Source of the DNA: a virus
Virus record (IMG/VR): IMGVR_UViG_3300017987_000063
Span: 26,972 to 90,971 of that record
Reading direction: 5' to 3' (one strand)
Length of the DNA stretch: 64,000 bases
Part shown: positions 37,190-46,860 of the stretch, piece by piece
Position numbering within the stretch: position 1 is the stretch's first letter
Layout: every line of letters begins with the position of its first letter
Translations under genes and position numbers: made by a program
Notes under the pieces: generated by a model
Seen by the model: only the letters and a program-made list of their open reading frames with translations
Told to the model about the DNA's origin: nothing
Database searches by the model: none

Positions 37190-37550
37190 AAGCGTTTACC
37201 ATTAAATCGTTGGCCAGTTTACGGGTCGCCGTGATAGCCTCAAGCTCCCTGTCCAGTTCCTGCCGCTTCTGTTTCAGCTTCTCCAACCCAAGCTCGGTCA
37301 ATGCCGCCTCAAGTTCTACCTTGCGCTTCCGCATAAGTTCGCGGAGAAGTAATCCAGCAGGCTCTCCATTAAGGGATGCCATATATGTTACCACATCGGT
37401 CAATTTTTCCCTTATCCGTCGCTCATCGCCCTCACGTCTGGTCACCTGTTTATCCACGTCCGAAAGAGCTTGTAACACGCGCCGCTCCATCTCTGGACTG
37501 GCCTCCTCCAGCATATCCGCCAATATTTTCTGTAAAACATCTTCCATCAT
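37173..37550 (-). CDS. Coiled-coil protein, function unknown
   Basis: 125 aa. Almost entirely helical, Glu/Arg/Leu-rich ('LTELGLEKLKQKRQELDREL'). In the baseplate cluster and overlapped by both neighbours, so probably a structural or chaperone-like baseplate component. Confidence 0.65.
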   Translation of the reverse strand: MMEDVLQKILADMLEEASPEMERRVLQALSDVDKQVTRREGDERRIREKLTDVVTYMASLNGEPAGLLLRELMRKRKVELEAALTELGLEKLKQKRQELDRELEAITATRKLANDLMVNAYGKSE

Positions 37551-38491
37551 GCTAAAACTCCAAATATTCGCTCGAATTCGCTTACCCCCGGGCCGCCCGC
37601 TAAAAACACCGCGCCTGCCACATAATAAGTATCATCGAAGCCGGGCCTGTTTATAGACTCGTTCAAAGCTGTTTTAAATCCATCTACACCGCCAACCACG
37701 CCACTGTAAAGGGTATACACGTCTGAAATATCGAACAGGCTGTCCAGCGCGGTCGCTATATCTTCCAGAGCATCGGCGGTATCCTGCAGGTCGTCCACCT
37801 TGTTATTAATGGCTTCAACCATCGCGTCAATAAAATCCGAAATCTGCTGGCCGGGAAATAGCTTGGTCACCATATTTTCCAGATTTTTAAGGGCATTGTC
37901 CAGCCCCGGAAATACGTTTCCAACAGTCTTTTTGCTCCAGTCCGGTTTCCGGCCATAACATGTTCGCGCCAGAACTGGTGGAGGCTCATCCTTCTCAGGA
38001 TCGGTCTGCCATTTCAACTTCTTGAACTCGGTAATATCCACCAACGCCCCGAATTTTTCAAGAAATGTCGTAAATAAGTCGGCCAGATTGGGGGCTCCTG
38101 CCACAATAACCACGCCCGCTACATTTGCCCCGCTACTAAAAACCGGCCTATCTGTGTCTACAATATCGTCAAAAGATAAAACTACCTTATCGAGAAACTG
38201 CTGTAACCCATTTGGCTCCCTGTAAGAAGGCACTACCGGAAGCAAGTATGCCCCCGCCGTCCGTAGATCACCAATAAAATCGGTCACCGCATCCACGAAG
38301 CTTTGAATAATTGCGATAACGGGATCGGAAAAAGCTATGATAAAAGCCGAAAGGGTATCAATTATGGTGGCAGCCGTGTCCAGTATTTCGGCCACCGCCG
38401 ATACCAATCCAGCGGCTTCGCTCGCTAAATCCTTAACCTCGCTTGGAACCAGCTTATCGAGGTTCTGTTTTTTCCAACTCACGGGCGACAT
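37547..38491 (-). CDS. Baseplate-region structural protein, function unknown
   Basis: 314 aa from ATG 38491 (GAGG upstream; a TTG at 38515 is the alternative). Rich in Ala, Val and Asp with long helices ('LASEAAGLVSAVAEILDTAA') and a Gly/Asn-poor C-terminus. Lies between spike/hub and gp25 genes. Similar helical proteins occur at this position in myoviruses, but I cannot name a family. Confidence 0.6.
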   Translation of the reverse strand: MSPVSWKKQNLDKLVPSEVKDLASEAAGLVSAVAEILDTAATIIDTLSAFIIAFSDPVIAIIQSFVDAVTDFIGDLRTAGAYLLPVVPSYREPNGLQQFLDKVVLSFDDIVDTDRPVFSSGANVAGVVIVAGAPNLADLFTTFLEKFGALVDITEFKKLKWQTDPEKDEPPPVLARTCYGRKPDWSKKTVGNVFPGLDNALKNLENMVTKLFPGQQISDFIDAMVEAINNKVDDLQDTADALEDIATALDSLFDISDVYTLYSGVVGGVDGFKTALNESINRPGFDDTYYVAGAVFLAGGPGVSEFERIFGVLA

Positions 38492-38630
38492 TTTTCTTAA
38501 TTTCCTCGGCGGCAAACTTTCGCTTTTCCGCCTCTTTTCTCAACTCTTTAGCTATCTCGCGAGCCATCTGCGCAATCACTTGCGCTCTCTTGGCTAATGG
38601 GGTCTTATTTAAGGGCACCCAGTCGCTCAT
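38454..38630 (-). CDS. Small helical protein, function unknown
   Basis: 58 aa, ATG 38630 to TAA 38454, beginning MSDWVPLNKTPLAKRAQVIA. Basic coiled-coil type helix. It carries a copy of the dispersed palindrome in its coding sequence (AQVIAQ). Overlaps both neighbours. Confidence 0.6.
   Translation of the reverse strand: MSDWVPLNKTPLAKRAQVIAQMAREIAKELRKEAEKRKFAAEEIKKNVARELEKTEPR
38570..38585 (-). repeat. Dispersed palindrome GCGCAAGTGATTGCGC, copy 6
   Basis: Exact 16-mer within the 58-aa gene, encoding AQVIA in the same frame as copy 4. Confidence 0.85.
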
Positions 38631-39778
38631 ATCGCAAACACGCTCCTTGATGTATGAATACCGGGTATCATTGGAGCAAGCGGAGGCCCCGTAACTCCTG
38701 AAGCGGGGTCGCTGTGCACATGGGTATTATAAAGCAGCGAAAAGGCCAGCCCAAGAATAACAGGCTCAAAGGCCAATTTACTGCCTAACTGAACGATTAA
38801 ACCCTCCAACGTAACAGAGCCTGCCAAAGCCTTCAATAGGATATTTCCAAGCAGAACTGTTATCTCTTTCCCGTAACTGGCCAGCCCCGCATTTCCGATA
38901 AGCTCCTGCGACCGCTCCACTATCATAATATCCTGCCTGCTGGCCGCCACAAGCTGCCACGGGCCTACTATTTTCTGCGATAGGCCGCCCCGAACTTCCT
39001 GATTATACTCCCCGCCAATGCGCTCCTCTTTTGCCCCCGCATAATCGCTTATCACCACAGGCCCTTGATAATTTTCCTGCACCGTATCCTTCAAGGTAAT
39101 AAGGGTCTTACCTGTAACAGTCGCCTGCACATCCTTGCGCCATTCATATTCCGCAGAATCGTCCACGGACTGAACTTGCTTGCGGTGGACGTGCTTAATA
39201 TCATCCCCCTCAACCAGTACGGACTGATTCTGCGCCGAAATTCGTATGCTCCCATCGTCCACTATCTCGATAACAGTACCGGACTTGTGGTACACCATGA
39301 GCCGCTCATTGCCATCGGTATCGTCAATCTCCAAGCGGTGTCCGCTCGCAGATTCGTAAACCTTATTCTGGCCGTATGCCGCATTAAAGGCCGATGGTGG
39401 GTCTTGAATCACCCTGCCGGAAGGCAAACTCGCCGTATCCGTCCCCCTCGGCATCAGCACGGACTCATCGGTATCGTCTCCACGCGCCAGCTTGGACGCG
39501 GGCTTTAGCCCTGTAGCCGCGCTTGGCAGACATCCTACCCACACTGGCCTGTTTACCTCGCCATTTTCAAACTCAACCCATACCATCGCGCCGATTTCCG
39601 GTATGCGGGTCGATTTAGGATCAACAAAGCAGGGCAAAGCCCAGTTAGACTCAAGGTCTCCCAGCACTTCCGGAATTTTGACCTTCAGTCTGCCCTGCTG
39701 CAAGGGATCATCCCGCCGAGTAACCTCGCCACGCCATTTCCCTATGAAGCGGGTAGTATCTCCATCCACATATTTCAA
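38627..39778 (-). CDS. Baseplate spike protein V-like (gp5/VgrG-type OB fold)
   Basis: 383 aa from TTG 39778, overlapped with the upstream TGA (TTGA). 'WRGEVTRRDDPLQQGRLKVK', 'WALPCFVDP' and 'IGAMVWVEFENGEVNRPVWV' are the OB-fold signature of gpV/gp5. The remainder has repeat-like beta segments suited to a trimeric needle. It forms the central spike under the hub. No lysozyme domain is visible. Confidence 0.82.
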   Translation of the reverse strand: MKYVDGDTTRFIGKWRGEVTRRDDPLQQGRLKVKIPEVLGDLESNWALPCFVDPKSTRIPEIGAMVWVEFENGEVNRPVWVGCLPSAATGLKPASKLARGDDTDESVLMPRGTDTASLPSGRVIQDPPSAFNAAYGQNKVYESASGHRLEIDDTDGNERLMVYHKSGTVIEIVDDGSIRISAQNQSVLVEGDDIKHVHRKQVQSVDDSAEYEWRKDVQATVTGKTLITLKDTVQENYQGPVVISDYAGAKEERIGGEYNQEVRGGLSQKIVGPWQLVAASRQDIMIVERSQELIGNAGLASYGKEITVLLGNILLKALAGSVTLEGLIVQLGSKLAFEPVILGLAFSLLYNTHVHSDPASGVTGPPLAPMIPGIHTSRSVFAI

Positions 39779-41151
39779 TTAACCGTGCCCTCCCACTCTC
39801 CTGTGCGGGAGTTAAACTGATAAACATTATCCAAAGGCAAATTCTGTGGCACCTGTATATCCTTAATCTTAACCGGCTTTCCTGTATACCGAGCCTTCGC
39901 TGAAAAACTCGTAAAATACCCCTGTTCTGAAAATTCATGGGTTACTTCGTCCAGCAGATAAATCATACTGTAAAGGGAGCCGACCCCCCGAACCTCTATT
40001 GTCCTGCCCCGCCGTAAATATGGAATGCCATAGCACTTACCAGACACCTCAACCGTCTCCTTGCCAACACGCTCCATCGCGGTAAGGAGTTCCTGTGTCT
40101 CGGCGGGTATAGCTGTAAGCACCTTACCCACGAAAAGCTCCTCCGGTCTGGCATATTCTCCTGTTAAGGGGTTTACTGCCCACGGAAGCTCGCTTTGCTC
40201 TTGTGGCTCTCCTCCACGCTGTTGAATACTTTGTTCGGCTACGCGCTCTGGCGGGGTCTGGCTCTCTTCGGGGTCTTTTTTATACCCTTCGCCCTGATTG
40301 GTATCCACATTTTCCGCCTTTTTCTTGCGGCCTTTTTTCGTCTTTTCTGTGGCAGCCTGAAACTCCAATAGAGTGCCTTGCAAAGGGTCTTCCGGCCTGT
40401 ACTCCAGCACTATCGGGCCTCTGAAGTCTCGCGGAGGATGAAAGTGCAGGGTATTATTTTCGATATAAAAATCATATCCGTATAACTTAGCCAGCCGCTT
40501 TAGAAAATTTCCCTCCGATTCGCCTGCCCGAATCAACTCCGGATAAACGAAGGCGGTGTCCGCAACCTCTGCCTGCAAGCCGTAACGGGCTGCTATGAGG
40601 GTGGCTATATCGCTTGCCCGCGAACCATCATATCGCTCTGCTCCATCGCTTTGAGCAAAGGTAATCAGTTTGGTCTGCGCTTTTAAGGTCAACACGGAGC
40701 CTTCCGGCCTCCACTGGTGTTCAGCCTCCTTGATAAGATACTCCCCAAAATCCTGTACCGTAGAATTTGCATAGCCCAATACCGCTCTAACATAAGACCC
40801 CGGCTGTAAAAGCTCGCTGTCCACAAGCATATCATCAGGGTCAAAAAGGTTGATATCACATTCCGAGTCCTGTTTGGTCGCCTCGCTTATGTTTATGCTT
40901 GCCAAAACAGGCGATAAATCCAACTCGTCGAACGATGATACCGTACCGCTGCTTTGACCGGTTGTTGGCCTGCGTAAAAGAACTCCGCAAACCGGCGAAG
41001 CCAATATGCTTGGAGCAAATGTTAGCCCCTCTGGTGGATTTTCTTCCTGCGTATTCTGCCCACGCCTTCGTCCTCTGCCTTGTGGTTCATAACCAAAAAG
41101 CACCCAATTCATATCTTTTCTTATAGAATTCGATGTTTTTTTCGGAGCCAT
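39775..41151 (-). CDS. Baseplate hub protein (gp27/gpD-like)
   Basis: 458 aa. N-terminal region and 'AQSDGAERYDGSRASDIATL' with 'RAGESEGNFLKRLAKLYGYD' and 'HFHPPRDFRGPIVLEYRPE' match late-control D/gp27-type hub proteins, which bind the spike. A low-complexity charged insert (TKKGRKKKAENV) lies in the middle. Precedes the V-like spike gene. Confidence 0.82.
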   Translation of the reverse strand: MAPKKTSNSIRKDMNWVLFGYEPQGRGRRRGQNTQEENPPEGLTFAPSILASPVCGVLLRRPTTGQSSGTVSSFDELDLSPVLASINISEATKQDSECDINLFDPDDMLVDSELLQPGSYVRAVLGYANSTVQDFGEYLIKEAEHQWRPEGSVLTLKAQTKLITFAQSDGAERYDGSRASDIATLIAARYGLQAEVADTAFVYPELIRAGESEGNFLKRLAKLYGYDFYIENNTLHFHPPRDFRGPIVLEYRPEDPLQGTLLEFQAATEKTKKGRKKKAENVDTNQGEGYKKDPEESQTPPERVAEQSIQQRGGEPQEQSELPWAVNPLTGEYARPEELFVGKVLTAIPAETQELLTAMERVGKETVEVSGKCYGIPYLRRGRTIEVRGVGSLYSMIYLLDEVTHEFSEQGYFTSFSAKARYTGKPVKIKDIQVPQNLPLDNVYQFNSRTGEWEGTVN

Positions 41152-41462
41152 TATCCTATCTCGTTAAAAACCTCAGTCAAGGGCATAATCAACTGCTGCC
41201 CCGGTATCAAATCATCAGGAAAATCCGTCAAGTCATTGACATCCGCAATCAACCACCATTTGCGGGCATTACCTCCAAACCTATTGGCCAACTCGTCCAG
41301 CCTGTCCCCTTCTTGAACGGTGTGAATATTAAAGCGGTCGTTCAAGTCCTCACGGGTAAACTTGCGCCGGGTATAGACAAAACGCCGTACCCGCCCATTC
41401 TCGTCCTCTAAACCAAGCATTCTGCCCTCTTGTGCATATCTCGAACCTATAAAAATAGCCAT
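41151..41462 (-). CDS. LysM-domain baseplate protein
   Basis: 103 aa. 'HTVQEGDRLDELANRFGGNA', then 'WWLIADVNDLTDFPDDLIPG' is a LysM module. In phages such short LysM proteins (gp53/gpX-like) connect tube and baseplate. One-base overlap with each neighbour. Confidence 0.82.
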   Translation of the reverse strand: MAIFIGSRYAQEGRMLGLEDENGRVRRFVYTRRKFTREDLNDRFNIHTVQEGDRLDELANRFGGNARKWWLIADVNDLTDFPDDLIPGQQLIMPLTEVFNEIG

Positions 41463-42019
41463 TATGCTAATACTCCCGGCCTGAATTTTTTAAGTGTTAC
41501 CTCGGCAGTTGCCCTGATAGCCTCATGGGTTACCGGTTTAAAAAACATTCGCTCCACCTTGACGCTGCTGATAATACAAATCAAGCCCGGCTTCCGACCA
41601 TCGAACTTTATGTTTCCCCACAAAAAGAGCATGATTGGAGGCGCGGCCTTAAAAGAGAACTGGTTTACCCGTACCGGCACAGGCTCGCACGACCTCTGAA
41701 GGAACCGTATGGAATCCTCCACCGACATTGGGGGAATCCTATTACCGACCTTATATTCATCGAAGAAAAGCTCAAGCTCTATTTCCCGCACGCCGCCAGC
41801 CACAAACTGGTACACCGGATCGAGACCGCCAGGAATTGAAATTTCAGCCCATTCCACCTCCCGCGAATCATTCCACGAGCCGGGATTATAATGAAAAACA
41901 AGCTGTTCGCCTGCATTTGGCCCCGTTAATGCCACCAATCTAGCTCGCTGAGGGGTGTTTTTTACCGGCGGAATATAATTAGCTTTATCCGCCCCATCTC
42001 CACTATAGTTTTTCATCAT
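41462..42019 (-). CDS. Tail-tube terminus/contractile-injection tube-like protein
   Basis: 185 aa. 'VALTGPNAGEQLVFHYNPGS', 'LDPVYQFVAGGVREIELELF' and 'FKPVTHEAIRATAEVTLKKF' match the tube-initiation proteins of contractile injection systems (CIS tube, T4 gp54-like place). Directly after the tape measure gene, the usual position. Confidence 0.75.
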   Translation of the reverse strand: MMKNYSGDGADKANYIPPVKNTPQRARLVALTGPNAGEQLVFHYNPGSWNDSREVEWAEISIPGGLDPVYQFVAGGVREIELELFFDEYKVGNRIPPMSVEDSIRFLQRSCEPVPVRVNQFSFKAAPPIMLFLWGNIKFDGRKPGLICIISSVKVERMFFKPVTHEAIRATAEVTLKKFRPGVLA

Positions 42020-44937
42020 GACCCTTGATTAGATATAGCCCGCTCGACCATGTTCTGAACTTTCGTCTGAACTGCGCTCCATATCTGGTTACCATCGAGA
42101 TACAGTTTACTGGTAAGCTGCATGGTATTTTGAAGGTTAATATTGGACGTAACCTGTGTGGGGCCTCCTCCGCCCCTTTCCGATGCCACTGGCCCCGCCT
42201 GTCCCGGTGAAGCCGTTGCCGCCGCTGCGGGAGCCCTTCCGCCCCTGCCCGTAAACATACTTACAAACATGCCGCCCGCCAAATCCATTTGTTTTAAAGC
42301 CACTCCACCGGCAGTGGCAAGGGGAGCCATTTGATTGGCCAGTGCCGCCTTGCCTATATCGGCAAGATTTTTAATCGCCTCCTGTGCGTTTTTAGGTGTT
42401 TTTTCTATCTTTTTAGCGGGCTTCATCAGGGCTTCAAGGAAAGTATTCAGCCGCTTAAAAGGGTCTCTCTCATTCTTTTTTTCGACCGCTGTTAAGGCAT
42501 CCTGCCACCGCTGTGTTTCAACCACCATTTGGGTCAACGGCTTAATGGTTTGCTGCATCGCTGCGGCCTGTTGCTTGGCAGCATCTGCCTCCATATACAT
42601 GCCATCCGCCGCCTCTCGCGCAATCGGGCCTGTGCGTTTTAACTCTTTATTGGACTTTTTTTCAGACTTAAAAACATCATTCCAAATTCCTTTAATATCT
42701 CCACCCTTTTCGAGCAGCCAACTAAGCACCGGAATATCCGAAAAAGTGTCTGAGATAAGCGTTTTTAAATTACCCAGCAGGGTCGCCACCTGATTATATA
42801 AATACTGAAATGCGGCTATAATAGGCCCCACGACGCTCATAACAGGCTCTTTTATAGACTCCCATACTGACAATGCCTTTGCTTTAATAGCCTCTAAAAA
42901 TGGCGTAACTCGTTCTTTAAGGGTTGAAAAGGCACTGCTTCCCCACCCCGCTATTTTCGAGAACATATTTTTATAAACGCCGCCAATATAAACCGCAGTA
43001 GATTTAAACCATCCCCCGATTGAAACCGCCAGCGATTTTAGCCTGCCTCCAAGCGAAGCAAATGCTCCTTTTATCCTATCGGCAACGGCAGAGGCTATCC
43101 CACCCATCCACTTAAAAGCCGCCGCCACGCCTTTGATTGCGCCCATAAAAAGACCGCCCAAAAGGTAGTTTGCGACTCGTGCTATAACAATTCCAACTTT
43201 AATAATTGTCGAGGCTATTTTTGCCACAAATCCTATGACTTTGGCGATAGCAATAGCAGCCTTGAAAAAAGGTGTAAGTATGTACTGAAAAATAGCCGCC
43301 GCAATCTTTGCGCTGGTTCCAATTATACCTGTACCCATACCTCCTGCCGCTCCGACAAGGCTAGATAGGGCACCATATATTGTCCTAACAAGCTCTATCA
43401 CCGGAGAAAGAGCCTCTTTTATAGCGTTAAATTGGGCTATTATAAAGTCTCCAAGACCAGCCCTCCAGATAGCCCGCAATGCAAAAAACCCCGCCACAAG
43501 CAACCCGATTACCAACACCACCGGCCATAAGGCTGCCCATAATGCTGTTAAAACGGCAGTAAAAAACGCCCCTGCGCCACCTGCTACACCAAACGCAACG
43601 GCCATTGCCCCTATAGAAATTGCGGCTCCTATAGCTAAAGCACCCAAAATTAAAAGACCTCCCACCACGATAAGAAGCACGGAAGCGAATAACATCATAT
43701 ATGCAATAATCTTTTTCGTTGTTGGAGACAGATTTACGAGCCACTCTCCTACTTTTGCGCCGATATCTAGCAGTCTTTTAAACAAGGGCAGCAGTTTATC
43801 CCCAAGCTGTATGGCAAACGTCTTTATAGTGCCGGAGAAGGTAGCCCATCGGGAGCCTAACGTGCCCATCTGTTTTTCAAATCCGGATTGAACTGCCGTG
43901 CCTTCCTCCCATAACTGATTGCCCATATTAAGAACATCCGTCAACTTAGTGCCTGTCGCGGTGGTCTTTTTCATCTCGTCCCTGAAACCACTGGCCACCG
44001 CCTGCGCGAAAGTACCGGAAATTCCAAACGCCTGCATTGTCTGCGTCCACTGTTCGTTCGTCTGCTGGGCAGCCGACCCCATAAATTTCAGGAAAAGCTC
44101 CTGCGCCATTTGCGCTTTTTCCGCTCCCGCAGGCAGGTTCTGCATCGTGGTTATCTGCTGCTCGGTAACACCGGTCATGGCGGCCATAGCCTTTTTATTC
44201 TTTAACAAGGCCATAAACACCAGATTCATGTTGGTGCCCGCCCGCTCCGAGCTTATACCCGCATTCCGCATAACCGCCGCGAAAGCTGCTGTCTGCTGAA
44301 CATTAAACCCAAACTGCCGCGCACCCACTTGCGCCCGCAGGGTAATATCTGAAATCTCGGTTGCCGTGCCAACTGAAACCATATCAAGGCGGGATAATAC
44401 AGATGCCAGCCTGTTCGCGTCTTTCATATTAACTCCGAACACGTTAGACAGGGTCGCAAAAGACTGGGCCGCTCCCTCAACAGAGAAATCCGTCTGCTGC
44501 GCCATCATAACGGCAGCTTTGCCAATCTTTATCATGGCTTCTTCGCCTTCAATACCGAATTTGGCCGCTATAATAGACGCATCCGCAAGCTCTTGCGCTG
44601 AAATAGGAAGAGGGGCAGCCGCCTTAAATATGGCCTCCTTCAAATCCCCAAGCTGGTCGGTTGTCTTACCGGTAAGAATGGCCATTTGAGCCATAGAGCC
44701 TTCAAATGTTGCAGCCTGCTTAACACCATAGGCCAAAACGCCCCCTATAGCCACGCCTGCGCCCACAAAAGCCTTACCTGTAGTCATCATGGCCTGCTGC
44801 GCCATCATCGCCTTAGACTGCATCGTGGTGGCTCTTCCGGCCACCTCTTTTATGGCACCGCTTATACCCCGCAGTCCGGCGGAGGCCGCATCTTCCAAGA
44901 TAAACCGGAGACCAAATACTGCTGAACCTGCTGGCAT
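42016..44937 (-). CDS. Tail tape measure protein
   Basis: 973 aa. The N-terminal 330 residues contain the TP901-type tape measure core ('QAATFEGSMAQMAILTGKTT', 'ADASIIAAKFGIEGEEAM'). The middle has several hydrophobic helices ('YMMLFASVLLIVVGGLLI', 'ALTALWAALWPVVLVIGLLV') that may insert into the host membrane during DNA delivery. Length sets tail length; it implies a tail of moderate size. Preceded by the tail assembly chaperone genes. Confidence 0.92.
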   Translation of the reverse strand: MPAGSAVFGLRFILEDAASAGLRGISGAIKEVAGRATTMQSKAMMAQQAMMTTGKAFVGAGVAIGGVLAYGVKQAATFEGSMAQMAILTGKTTDQLGDLKEAIFKAAAPLPISAQELADASIIAAKFGIEGEEAMIKIGKAAVMMAQQTDFSVEGAAQSFATLSNVFGVNMKDANRLASVLSRLDMVSVGTATEISDITLRAQVGARQFGFNVQQTAAFAAVMRNAGISSERAGTNMNLVFMALLKNKKAMAAMTGVTEQQITTMQNLPAGAEKAQMAQELFLKFMGSAAQQTNEQWTQTMQAFGISGTFAQAVASGFRDEMKKTTATGTKLTDVLNMGNQLWEEGTAVQSGFEKQMGTLGSRWATFSGTIKTFAIQLGDKLLPLFKRLLDIGAKVGEWLVNLSPTTKKIIAYMMLFASVLLIVVGGLLILGALAIGAAISIGAMAVAFGVAGGAGAFFTAVLTALWAALWPVVLVIGLLVAGFFALRAIWRAGLGDFIIAQFNAIKEALSPVIELVRTIYGALSSLVGAAGGMGTGIIGTSAKIAAAIFQYILTPFFKAAIAIAKVIGFVAKIASTIIKVGIVIARVANYLLGGLFMGAIKGVAAAFKWMGGIASAVADRIKGAFASLGGRLKSLAVSIGGWFKSTAVYIGGVYKNMFSKIAGWGSSAFSTLKERVTPFLEAIKAKALSVWESIKEPVMSVVGPIIAAFQYLYNQVATLLGNLKTLISDTFSDIPVLSWLLEKGGDIKGIWNDVFKSEKKSNKELKRTGPIAREAADGMYMEADAAKQQAAAMQQTIKPLTQMVVETQRWQDALTAVEKKNERDPFKRLNTFLEALMKPAKKIEKTPKNAQEAIKNLADIGKAALANQMAPLATAGGVALKQMDLAGGMFVSMFTGRGGRAPAAAATASPGQAGPVASERGGGGPTQVTSNINLQNTMQLTSKLYLDGNQIWSAVQTKVQNMVERAISNQGS

Positions 44938-44943
44938 TCGTTT

Positions 44944-45231
44944 TTACCTTTTACGCTTTGATCGAGAACGCGCTCTGGCGGCTGCCGCTTCGTCTCGTCT
45001 TCGCTGTTCTTCTAGCACGTCCCATGTCATCCAATAAAATTTTTCAAGCTCTACAAGGGGCATCCAGAGCATATCGTCCCATTGCCAACCCAGTTGATTG
45101 GCTAAAAGCCACATCATTCTGTCAACCGAGTCGTCTCCTCTCTCTCCCTTTTCCGCCGCTCCTGCGCCCCCCGGAAGAAAAAACTCAGTATGTCCAAAGA
45201 GACAACCGTCTCGCTTCCGCAAGCCTCGCAA
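44944..45231 (-). CDS. Tail assembly chaperone extension (frameshift partner)
   Basis: The open frame overlaps the end of the 293-aa gene in the -1 register. After the slippery site, the fused product reads ...SFFLPGGAGAAEKGERGDD and continues through WLLANQLGWQWDD to an Arg/Lys/Ala-rich end. The region after the slippery site is 76 codons. Alternatively it may start on its own at ATG 45117 (ATGA overlap, weak ribosome site). The position directly before the tape measure gene is that of the 'T' part of G/GT-type chaperones. Confidence 0.75.
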   Translation of the reverse strand: MRGLRKRDGCLFGHTEFFLPGGAGAAEKGERGDDSVDRMMWLLANQLGWQWDDMLWMPLVELEKFYWMTWDVLEEQRRRDEAAAARARSRSKRKR

Positions 45232-45995
45232 CTCATGGTGGGCATTAAATCCGGCCCGCGCCGATATTCTACTGTTGCATCGTCAAATGCCTCTAACACG
45301 GGCAGGGGCAGGTCTTCTACCTGATAAAACGTAAGGGGCGGCCCATTATTAAAACTCATCATCATCTGGCTTATTAAGAAGTTAAACCCCTCCGCTATGT
45401 TTCCCGATTTTCGGCGGGCAAGTTTTTCCTGCATTTCACCATCTGGCCACATAAGCGTACATTCCACAATCCGTAGCTCTGGCCTGCTGAACTTGAATAC
45501 TCGCCGTCCATCTCGAATACTTCGCTGCTCTTCTTCGGTCATTTCCTTAATCGGCAGCGAGTTAATATCCACCTCAATATCAAGCTCCACGCCGCAAGTT
45601 GGACACCGTGTTCGCGCCAATAGCTTATCGCCATGAGTAATCTGGCTCAATTTAAGGAGAATAAAATCCCTATCTCCGACCAGTAATTTCCGAATCTCGC
45701 CAGTCGCAATTGGCCGATAATCTGGGCCGATACCGATCAACCGCTGTTTTATAAGCTCGGTAGTCATGGCTGCCTGATTCTGCTGAAATTTAGGCTCAAA
45801 AAGCAGCTTCCTGTCGCGCCCTGTAAGCGGGGTCAACTTAATATCCTTTAACACCGTGCCATCTTCAAGCAAAAGGCCGCAAGGAAGCACAAAACTGTAC
45901 TCCAGTGCGGCCTTCTGTGAGGAGGGAGGTGCCTTATCAACACCAACTGCGGGGCTTTGTCTTTCCGTACCCTCTACTTTTTTATTTTCGTCCAC
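45114..45995 (-). CDS. Tail assembly chaperone/T4 baseplate-type protein
   Basis: 293 aa from GTG 45995 (GAGGAGGTTCAA upstream). 'EYSFVLPCGLLLEDGTVLKD' then 'RDRKLLFEPKF' resembles T4-type baseplate or tail assembly proteins. A zinc ribbon is formed by 'RCPTCGVELDIEV' and, near the end, 'MSCEACGSETVV'. Its stop region holds the slippery heptamer T TTT TTC, so part of the product should continue into the next frame. Confidence 0.75.
   Translation of the reverse strand: MDENKKVEGTERQSPAVGVDKAPPSSQKAALEYSFVLPCGLLLEDGTVLKDIKLTPLTGRDRKLLFEPKFQQNQAAMTTELIKQRLIGIGPDYRPIATGEIRKLLVGDRDFILLKLSQITHGDKLLARTRCPTCGVELDIEVDINSLPIKEMTEEEQRSIRDGRRVFKFSRPELRIVECTLMWPDGEMQEKLARRKSGNIAEGFNFLISQMMMSFNNGPPLTFYQVEDLPLPVLEAFDDATVEYRRGPDLMPTMSCEACGSETVVSLDILSFFFRGAQERRKREREETTRLTE
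45177..45183 (-). other. -1 ribosomal frameshift site TTTTTTC
   Basis: In the zero frame the codons AGT TTT TTC give T TTT TTC, a standard X XXY YYZ heptamer. A -1 slip leads exactly into the downstream ORF (FFLPGGAG). A GC-rich stretch (CCGGGGGGCGCAGGAGCGG) follows and could act as a stimulator. Confidence 0.75.
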
Positions 45996-46061
45996 TTGAA
46001 CCTCCTCGCCCGTAGCCGCTTAATAGATCAAGCCTTTACGGGCAATTCAAAGGGTTATTTG

Positions 46062-46286
46062 TTACGACGTAACGCCGACCTCCTCGGTGGTGTCATCCGA
46101 CATCTCCGAGACCATATCCGGTATGGTTAAGCCGAGCGCGGCTGTGGTGTTTATAACGTCCACCGCCCCCTTCAGCGTCAATATATCCCGCGTCACCGCG
46201 TTCAATAGCTGCTTCAGATTCGGGTCTGAAGACGCAGGGGTAAGATGCGCTCCACCGCTACCCATATCCTTCGGAACTTTCGCCAT
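46062..46286 (-). CDS. Small acidic protein, function unknown
   Basis: 74 aa, AAGGAGGCAAAA upstream. Begins MAKVPKDMGSGGAHLTPASS. Lies between tail tube and chaperone genes. A GCCCGTA/TACGGGC hairpin sits in the gap after its stop. No family. Confidence 0.6.
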   Translation of the reverse strand: MAKVPKDMGSGGAHLTPASSDPNLKQLLNAVTRDILTLKGAVDVINTTAALGLTIPDMVSEMSDDTTEEVGVTS

Positions 46287-46317
46287 TTTTGCCTCCTTAT
46301 AGATTTTTTACAGGCTC

Positions 46318-46860
46318 TTATCTGCCCGCTACTTGGTCAAGAACGTCTTTGAGAGAGCCAGAAGAACTGGAATTCCGCACCAGAACGTGACCTTCGTTTG
46401 CAAGCTCGACCCGCTCCAACACGACATCCGAAGAACTCGCATCGAAAGAGTCAATCTCATAAACCGCAGGCCAGCATTCGTAGATATGCCATGCCTTCAC
46501 CTCGTTCCCGCTGTAATCCTTCAGGACGACCTCCAGATCGGCGCGGAACTGGTCTTCCGGCAGCCCCTGTCCAGCATGAACGGGAACGGCCACCTGATCG
46601 CGCCATTTCTGCAAGGCATTGTCCACGGATAAACCGCGCTCAAGGACGATATTGTCATAGTTGCTTATGCCGGGCAGTTTTCGGACTTGACCTCCATCCA
46701 ATCCCTCGCGATATTCCACCACCTCGGTCTCCGACCGTATGCCGGAAACGGTGCGGAAGCCTGCAAGGGTCACTCCACCCAGCGTCCTCACCTCGAAGCG
46801 GAATCCCCTGTACGGGTCAACCCGCTTTCCTGTTACCGTGAAACTGGATTCGTTCGCCAT
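46318..46860 (-). CDS. Tail tube protein
   Basis: 180 aa. 'DPYRGFRFEVRTLGGVTLAG', 'TEVVEYREGLDGG', 'NIVLERGLSVDNALQKWRDQ' are hallmarks of the gp19/T4-like tube family; the protein forms stacked hexamers inside the sheath. AGAGGAGGTAACA precedes ATG. Confidence 0.93.
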   Translation of the reverse strand: MANESSFTVTGKRVDPYRGFRFEVRTLGGVTLAGFRTVSGIRSETEVVEYREGLDGGQVRKLPGISNYDNIVLERGLSVDNALQKWRDQVAVPVHAGQGLPEDQFRADLEVVLKDYSGNEVKAWHIYECWPAVYEIDSFDASSSDVVLERVELANEGHVLVRNSSSSGSLKDVLDQVAGR

